Part shown: piece after piece, positions 41,941 to 47,011 of the stretch | Position numbering within the stretch: position 1 is the first letter of the stretch | Layout of the letters: each line of letters opens with the position of its first letter | Assembly: GCA_946540435.1 (NCBI GenBank) | Contig: CAMNII010000016.1 | Span: 1 to 47,011 of the forward strand | Reading direction: 5' to 3' | Length of the DNA: 47,011 bases | Source of the DNA: an uncultured Prevotella sp. | Lineage (GTDB): Bacteria; Bacteroidota; Bacteroidia; Bacteroidales; Bacteroidaceae | Position numbers and translations under genes: made by a program | The notes under the pieces: model-generated | Database searches by the model: none | Seen by the model: the letters and a program-made list of their open reading frames with translations, nothing else | Told to the model about the DNA's origin: nothing

Positions 41941-44900
41941 TTAATCCCCATAGACTTCAAACTCGTAGATGCGTGTGGCGTCCTTTCCTGTTCCCTGTGT
42001 GGGGCTGACGACGTAGAGGCGCACGTATCGGGCCTTGACATCACTGAGCAGTCGGGTGAATTCGTTTTTCTTGTTTCCGTCGACCATGTCGACTGTCTTC
42101 CAGTCTTCCGTCGTCGTGGTGCGTACCTGCAGCAGGCAGGTGCGGGTGATCATCTCTGCCGACTCTATGCCGGCGTTGATGAGTTTCCATCCTGTGAGTG
42201 GCTTTTCTGCGCCCATGTCGAAGACGACGTAGTTGGGTGTCGGGGTGATGTCGCACCATTTCGTCTCGGGGTTGCCGTCGGTGAGGTTGGTGGCCATCTC
42301 GCGGCGGTTGACTTCTCCGGAGACGTCGATGGGCTTTGCTCCTTTGAGCAGGCTTTCCTTTTCTTCTGCTTCCTCATTGGCCTGGCTCACTGCGTTGCCT
42401 GTGGTGAAGTGCCGTCCGAGGGGCTCTACCTGGTATCCTTCCTTGATGACGGTCATGGCGAAGATGACGATGTCGGGGTCGTCGGGCAGGGTGATGGTGG
42501 CACCCTTGCTGACGTCGGCGCCGTATTTGAACATATAGGTGAACTCATAGGGTTCGTCGCCGGTGGCGGAATGGCGGTGTGTGCCGACGTAGGCGATGCG
42601 CTGCGGCTTGAAGTAGCCTGTTGTCTGTCCGGTGTGTCCCCACTGTCCGATGAACCCGGTATAGCTGGGGATGGTGCAGAGCATGAGGTCGGTACCGATG
42701 GTGATGCCGGCCTGTCGGTCGTCCTTTGCCGATGCTGCCAGGAAGTACACTCTGTTGTAGTCGCCTTCGGCTGGCAGCTGGATGGTCTGTCCCTTGCAGG
42801 CCACGCCGTTGTTGCCGTCCATGGGCCCGAAGCGGAATGCTACGTTGTCAACGCGCAGGGTCTTCTCCATGAGTTCCGCGGCGTAGCTGTATCCGCCTTC
42901 GAAACTGGCTGCGTTGCGGAAGCCGTTGAAGGTGAAGCACTTCTTGTTGTACGGCAGTTCGACGAACTGTGCCTTTGGTGCCTCGGGGTAGGGGCGTCCC
43001 ATGAGTATGCGGTAGGTGCGCACGCCATATCCGTTGATCTCGATGTTGATTTTCTTTCCTGCCTGGTAGACGCGCAGTCCCTGCACCTCCGTTCCGTCGG
43101 CTTCGAAGATCTGGTCGACCTTTCCGTCGAAGGAGAGTGTGGCTTTTTGCGGCTGTCCGGTGTTCTCGTAGACGCGCACGATGTATTCGTTATCTCCGTC
43201 TTCAGCTTTCTTCAGTGCGCGGACGGTGACGTTGGGATTGTCGCAGCTCATGAAGGAATATTCGCGTCCGAGCTTGCCGTCGTGCTTGGGGCTCCAGAAG
43301 GCGCGCAGCGGACTGTTGAGGAGTGTCGACTGCTGTACGGCGACGGTTTTGTCGAGGGCACCCTGATGTCCGGTGAGGGTGAAGGTGAACTCATGGTGTC
43401 CGAAGTCCTGACGCTCCTGGTAGGTGTAGTTGCGGCGTACCTTCGGCGAGTAGAGCAGCGACAGGCGCAGCGTGTTGTCGTCGGGTTTGTCCCATCCGTA
43501 TTTCGAGTCGTTCATGATGGTGACGCCGTAGCTGCCGTCGGCATCGGTCAGGTCGGTCCATTCGTGGGCATACACCTCGAAGGCGGTGTCGGTATTGTTG
43601 CCGCGCTCGATGCTGCCGAGTCCGAGGTCGTAGGTGGCTTTCTCGTTGGCGATGTTCATCGGGAAGTTCATCTTCAGCAGGGCGTTGAGCGACTGCCATT
43701 CCACCTCGTTGCGGAAGTCGATACGGTCGGCGAGGGGTCCTTCGTAGAGGTGGATGTACTGGATGAATGTCGACTGTCCATAGGTCTTCTCGATGCGCAG
43801 CGTCTTGCGGAGGCTGCCGTTCTCGGTGCGCAGTATCTTGACGTTGTCCTTGACGCCTACGGGCTGGCGGTCGATGGTCTTCTTGAGAATTTCCCATGCG
43901 GGCCATGCGTATGACTCGCAGTCGTCGAAGACGACGAGTCCCATGGTCTTTCCCGGTGCGACGAGTTCCTTTCCGCAGCGTTTGTCGACGATGGAGGTGA
44001 TGTCGCCCTGTGCGTTGACGGTCAGGCGGTAGACGGAGTTCTCGATGTCGTGGTAGATTTCCGGCTTGATGGGTCGGAAGGTGACTTTGGTCGGTGCGAT
44101 GCTGTAGACGGCGGCGCCGGTGGAGGGCACGTCGGCGGTGAAGAGCAGGTGGAGCTTCCCTTTGTCGTCGACGGTGGTCTGCGATGCTACCTTCTTTCCT
44201 TTCTGGTTGAGGACTTCGTATTCGGTCCATGAGTCGACGGGGATGTCGGCAAGGGTGCTGGCTTCGAACGACTCATTATTATATAGAACGACGGGCGTGC
44301 CTTTCACGCGGGTGTCCATGTTGCGGGCCAGCGCACCGACGGAGTTGGTGAGCACGCTGGAGAAGCGGCTGAGCGTGATGAGTTCGTCGTTCCATGAGAA
44401 TTCATAGGCGCGGGGTATGCAGGTTCCCGGCAGGTCGTCGTGGAACTGGTGCCAGATCATGCGCTGCCAGTTGCCTGTCATCTCTTTCAGCGGGTAGGTG
44501 GCCTCGCCGAGCCAGTCGGCGATGACGGCAGCACGTTCGGCAGCGTCGCCGAGGTGTTCGTTCTGCCTGTTGTAGAGCTTCATGGCAGCCTGCGAGGTGT
44601 AGCAGCCGTTGCCGTGGACGTCCATGGTCAGCTCGCCGTCGTAGACGGGCAGCTCGGGATGGCTGCTGAAGGGCAGGAACCGGTTGTAGATGGTGTTGCT
44701 TCGTGAGCTGATGACCTTGATGGGTCCGTCGCCGTCGAGGGCTTTCATGACGTTCTTCACCGATTCGATGTCGGGTGATCCGCCGGTGTCGCCCGTGCCG
44801 TAGTAGCGGTAGACCATGTTCAGCGGGCTCTCCTTGATCTCCTTCATCAGTCCTTCGTCGCGTGTGAGGTCGTCGCCATGGAGTCGGTGGTTGTAGTCGA

Positions 44901-45546
44901 AGCCATGAACCATCACGATGGGTGAGCCGTCGATGCCTTTCCACAGTCCGATGGTGAAGGGATATTTCTTTCCGTCGGCATAGAAGGGATTGGTGCGCCA
45001 CTGTAGTTTCTGCGAAGAGAATCCGATGAGGTTGCAGTGGGCGGCCAGTGTGGGCATGGTGTATCCGAAGCCGAAGCAGTCGGGCAGGAAGATGTCATTG
45101 CATTCTTCCTTGAACTCCTGCCTGTAGAAACGCTGTCCGAGCAGGATGTTGCGTATCCATGACTCGGGCGAACAGATGATGGTCTCGTTGGCATCCCATG
45201 ACGAGCCGGTGATGTGCCATCGGTCTTGCCGCACATAGCGCTTCACCTCTTCGTATTCGCGCGGATAGTACTCCTTCATCCATGCGTACTTCTGCGCCCC
45301 TTCGAAGTTGAAGACGTAGTTAGGATACTGCTTCAGCAGGAAGAGGTTCTGGTCGAGCGTCTTCTTGATGTGATGACGGATGGTGGCTTGCACATCCCAG
45401 TTCCACTGGGTGTCCATATGTGCGTCGGAGACGAGAAAGGCAGTCATCGGCCTTTCCGGTGCTGTTGTTGTGGGTGTTGTTGTTTTCTGAGCGGCGGCAC
45501 TCAGGACTATTGTCCATACCGTTGTGAAAAGGAAGATACGTTTCAT
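41941..45546 (-). CDS. GH38 alpha-mannosidase with C-terminal F5/8 type C domain
   Basis: A 1201-aa exported glycoside hydrolase (signal peptide FTTVWTIVLSAAA). The GH38 catalytic part shows the zinc ligands in SDAHMDTQWNW (His43, Asp45) and the nucleophile Asp156 in FLPDCFGFGYTMP, with VHGFDYNHRL and WHQFHDDLPGTCIP further on. Middle and late beta-domains follow. The last 130 residues form a discoidin-like F5/8 type C carbohydrate-binding domain (MATNLTDGNPETKWCDI, NYVVFDMGAEKPLTGW, KARYVRLYVVSP). It would remove alpha-linked mannose from glycans in the periplasm. The promoter box at 45601-45608 is about 54 bases upstream; an SDR gene follows 27 bases after the stop. Confidence 0.95.
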   Translation of the reverse strand: MKRIFLFTTVWTIVLSAAAQKTTTPTTTAPERPMTAFLVSDAHMDTQWNWDVQATIRHHIKKTLDQNLFLLKQYPNYVFNFEGAQKYAWMKEYYPREYEEVKRYVRQDRWHITGSSWDANETIICSPESWIRNILLGQRFYRQEFKEECNDIFLPDCFGFGYTMPTLAAHCNLIGFSSQKLQWRTNPFYADGKKYPFTIGLWKGIDGSPIVMVHGFDYNHRLHGDDLTRDEGLMKEIKESPLNMVYRYYGTGDTGGSPDIESVKNVMKALDGDGPIKVISSRSNTIYNRFLPFSSHPELPVYDGELTMDVHGNGCYTSQAAMKLYNRQNEHLGDAAERAAVIADWLGEATYPLKEMTGNWQRMIWHQFHDDLPGTCIPRAYEFSWNDELITLSRFSSVLTNSVGALARNMDTRVKGTPVVLYNNESFEASTLADIPVDSWTEYEVLNQKGKKVASQTTVDDKGKLHLLFTADVPSTGAAVYSIAPTKVTFRPIKPEIYHDIENSVYRLTVNAQGDITSIVDKRCGKELVAPGKTMGLVVFDDCESYAWPAWEILKKTIDRQPVGVKDNVKILRTENGSLRKTLRIEKTYGQSTFIQYIHLYEGPLADRIDFRNEVEWQSLNALLKMNFPMNIANEKATYDLGLGSIERGNNTDTAFEVYAHEWTDLTDADGSYGVTIMNDSKYGWDKPDDNTLRLSLLYSPKVRRNYTYQERQDFGHHEFTFTLTGHQGALDKTVAVQQSTLLNSPLRAFWSPKHDGKLGREYSFMSCDNPNVTVRALKKAEDGDNEYIVRVYENTGQPQKATLSFDGKVDQIFEADGTEVQGLRVYQAGKKINIEINGYGVRTYRILMGRPYPEAPKAQFVELPYNKKCFTFNGFRNAASFEGGYSYAAELMEKTLRVDNVAFRFGPMDGNNGVACKGQTIQLPAEGDYNRVYFLAASAKDDRQAGITIGTDLMLCTIPSYTGFIGQWGHTGQTTGYFKPQRIAYVGTHRHSATGDEPYEFTYMFKYGADVSKGATITLPDDPDIVIFAMTVIKEGYQVEPLGRHFTTGNAVSQANEEAEEKESLLKGAKPIDVSGEVNRREMATNLTDGNPETKWCDITPTPNYVVFDMGAEKPLTGWKLINAGIESAEMITRTCLLQVRTTTTEDWKTVDMVDGNKKNEFTRLLSDVKARYVRLYVVSPTQGTGKDATRIYEFEVYGD

Positions 45547-45600
45547 TGTCTCAAGGTTTCAGGATAAATGATAAAAAGTCTTTCTATCTTCAAATTTCTG

Positions 45601-45608
45601 CAAAGTTA
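45601..45608 (-). promoter_or_regulatory. Promoter -7 box for the GH38 operon
   Basis: TAACTTTG on the minus strand, divergent from the ompA-family promoter at 45695. Confidence 0.6.
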
Positions 45609-45694
45609 CAGAATAAGTTTCGAGTGGAATGCTGCCGGTTGGTTAAATTAAGCTAAACGGATGCAACAAAACATGTTTTTCCTCGTCAAATCAT

Positions 45695-45702
45695 TAACTT
45701 TG
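45695..45702 (+). promoter_or_regulatory. Promoter -7 box for the OmpA-family gene
   Basis: TAACTTTG, 44 bases before the chosen ATG 45747; the open frame's earlier ATG (45714) is only 11 bases from the box and gives no signal peptide start. Confidence 0.65.
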
Positions 45703-45746
45703 CATCGGAAACGGTGTTATCATCACGTAACAAAAAAGGAATGACT

Positions 45747-46622
45747 ATGAAGAAAAACATTTTATTCGTGGCCCTCGCGGCAGTAGCCATGCTGACCACG
45801 GGATGTGCCAGCAAGAAGCAACTCAAGAGTTGTGTGGCTGAAAATAAGGAACTCACCCAGACCATGATGACGACCAAGGAACAGCTGGCCGCCTCACAGG
45901 CCCGGGCAACCTCTCTGGAAGAGCAGCTGGCCCAGCAGCGCGACCTCAACGCCCAGCAGAAAGAGCTTATCGCCCAGCAGAAGAAAGAGTATGCTGCCCT
46001 GCAGAAGTCGCTTGACAAGAGCTTGAACAACGCCTCGCAGAACAATGTCTCCATCGAGAAACTCGTTGACCAGATTAATGAGTCGAACCAGTATATCCGT
46101 CACCTTGTCGAGGTGAAGTCGAAGAGCGACTCGCTGAACCTGGTGCTGCAGAACAACCTGACGCGTTCGCTCTCGAAGGAGGAACTCAAGGAAGTCGACG
46201 TCCAGGTGCTCAAAGGTGTCGTCTACATCTCTCTGGCCGACAACATGCTGTACAAGAGCGGCTCCTATGAGATCAACGAGCGCGCATCGGAGACGCTGTC
46301 GAAGATTGCCAAGATCATCACCGACTACAAGGACTACGACGTGCTCATCGAAGGTAATACCGACGATGTGCCCATCTCGAAGCAGAATATCCGCAACAAC
46401 TGGGATCTCTCCTGTCTGCGTGCCTCGAGTGTCGTCCAGGAGCTCCAGAACAAGTATGGTGTCGACCCGAAGCGTCTGACCGCCGGTGGCCGTGGCGAGT
46501 ATAACCCCGTTGCCGACAACAACACCGCCGTCGGCAAGCAGCGCAACCGCCGCACCCAGATCATCATCACCCCGAAGCTCGACCAGTTCATGGACCTCAT
46601 CGAGCAAGCTCCTGAGGAGTAG
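45747..46622 (+). CDS. OmpA-family lipoprotein
   Basis: A 291-aa lipoprotein: signal ending MLTTGC with lipid anchor Cys20, then a long coiled coil (about 30-135, rich in Gln and Glu, for example LEEQLAQQRDLNAQQKELIA), then an OmpA/MotB peptidoglycan-binding domain. That domain shows VYISLADNMLYKSGSYEINE, VLIEGNTDDVPISKQ (the usual GHTD as GNTD), NWDLSCLRASSVVQEL, RLTAGGRGEYNPVADNN and KQRNRRTQIIITPKLD. It should tie the outer membrane to peptidoglycan. The start at 45747 is preferred over 45741 and 45714 for the signal peptide and the GGA spaced seven bases before it. A strong terminator follows. Confidence 0.93.
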   Translation: MKKNILFVALAAVAMLTTGCASKKQLKSCVAENKELTQTMMTTKEQLAASQARATSLEEQLAQQRDLNAQQKELIAQQKKEYAALQKSLDKSLNNASQNNVSIEKLVDQINESNQYIRHLVEVKSKSDSLNLVLQNNLTRSLSKEELKEVDVQVLKGVVYISLADNMLYKSGSYEINERASETLSKIAKIITDYKDYDVLIEGNTDDVPISKQNIRNNWDLSCLRASSVVQELQNKYGVDPKRLTAGGRGEYNPVADNNTAVGKQRNRRTQIIITPKLDQFMDLIEQAPEE

Positions 46623-46646
46623 GGTGCCTCAAAGCCAATAATAATG

Positions 46647-46684
46647 AAAACGGCGAAGTCTTGTAGGTAAGACTTCGCCGTTTT
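46647..46684 (+). terminator. Terminator after the OmpA-family gene
   Basis: A perfect 16-bp stem (46647-46662 with 46669-46684) with a six-base loop; the second arm ends in TTTT. It can serve both this gene and the small minus-strand genes. Confidence 0.92.
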
Positions 46685-46750
46685 CTATTGATGGATAGGC
46701 GTATCAACGCTTTTGCACGTTTCTGTGGCATCCATGATGCCTGTTGCTGG

Positions 46751-46888
46751 TCAGGGCTCGTCTTCGTCGCCGACGGTGATGTCGTTGCCGCGTTTAAACT
46801 CGTTCACGGTGTATGACCCGTCGAGCAGATGCGTCTGGCTCTGGATGCGGATGGTGCGTGCCTGCGGCTTCTTATATGCTCTTTTCAT
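46751..46888 (-). CDS. Very small protein, MKRAYKKP type
   Basis: A 45-residue frame starting MKRAYKKPQARTIRIQSQ and ending VGDEDEP. The K/R-Y-K-K-P opening followed by a short beta-prone stretch and an LLDGS motif recalls the many tiny MKK-Y-KP peptides annotated in Prevotella and Bacteroides, often near surface-protein or fimbrillin-like genes; their function is unknown. It starts four bases after the stop of another tiny frame on the same strand, which supports a real bicistron. No signal peptide or Cys is present. The shared terminator at 46647-46684 lies downstream. Confidence 0.6.
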   Translation of the reverse strand: MKRAYKKPQARTIRIQSQTHLLDGSYTVNEFKRGNDITVGDEDEP

Positions 46889-46892
46889 TGCT

Positions 46893-46970
46893 TTATTCGT
46901 TTACGATTCTTTGCCCATTGGCATCGCGCAGAGCGTTCTTGCCAATATTAATTTTCGGCGTATAGCTCAT
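46893..46970 (-). CDS. Very small protein at the window edge (possibly partial)
   Basis: A 25-residue frame, MSYTPKINIGKNALRDANGQ and five more residues to the TAA. It lies four bases before the start of the 45-residue gene. The frame stays open upstream to the window's end (47009), so the ATG at 46970 may be internal to a longer gene that begins outside; I cannot decide. No Shine-Dalgarno is seen at 46970. Confidence 0.45.
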   Translation of the reverse strand: MSYTPKINIGKNALRDANGQRIVNE

Positions 46971-47011
46971 TTTGCAGGGTATTTTTGAGTGGTAGGTAGT
47001 CAATAGCTCAA

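Noticed and set aside
42409..43914. A 501-codon frame opposite the GH38 gene, and similar long antisense frames at 9456-10424, 11102-12256, 12815-13735 and 19856-20866
   Set aside because: Each is fully covered by a well-supported gene on the other strand and has a biased, family-less composition.

Overview
The window looks like a chromosomal segment of a Bacteroidales bacterium, most likely a Prevotella relative. The evidence is: many promoters of the Bacteroidetes type (TTG, 19-21 bases, then TAnnTTTG); a SusD-like protein; a Bacteroidetes HU-like protein beside a VirE_N/BT4734-type primase; C-termini resembling type IX secretion sorting tails; secreted and lipoprotein enzymes (GH38, PafA-like phosphatase, sialidase fold); and a folP-cdaA pair. 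All names come from motifs read by eye; no database search was possible.

Layout. 54-3418 (minus): a STAND-like P-loop ATPase with TPR repeats, translationally coupled to a Gfo/Idh/MocA oxidoreductase. 3588-9354 (plus), divergent from it: a six-gene cluster of Sel1, MORN, DUF1963 and unknown proteins. 9444-13861: two secreted phosphoesterases, each with its own promoter. 13988-19760: an accessory module with a VirE_N/DUF3987 primase-like protein, a 166-aa partner, a coiled-coil protein and an HU-like protein. This module contains three copies of a 29-bp element, 10-bp iteron-like repeats, a palindrome over a promoter, a REP-like cluster and a structured RNA leader. 19913-23345: metG and a lipoprotein with DUF1080-like and PHP/amidohydrolase-like parts. 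23346-23822: repeat-rich spacer. 23823-26172 (minus): pta-ackA, the acetate/ATP pathway. 26388-32069 (minus): an orphan SusD-like protein, a small secreted protein and a large DUF3472-like surface protein. 32183-33809 (minus): folP-cdaA. 33911-35734 (minus): a sialidase-fold protein. 35875-37179: murF. 37390-38079: a secreted protein of unknown function. 38211-41031: an AT-richer restriction-modification island with a double methyltransferase. 41140-45546 (minus): GH38 alpha-mannosidase and an SDR. 45747-46622: OmpA-family lipoprotein. 46751-46970 (minus): two very small genes at the edge.

The best candidate for an undescribed system is 13988-19760. A replication-type protein with a degenerate P-loop, an HU-like DNA-binding protein and two unknown proteins share a compact locus with specific DNA repeats and an unusually structured leader. 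This resembles a domesticated replicon or a mobile or defence element more than housekeeping DNA. Second candidates are the STAND/oxidoreductase pair with the divergent Sel1/MORN cluster, and the restriction island whose modification protein joins two different methyltransferase classes.
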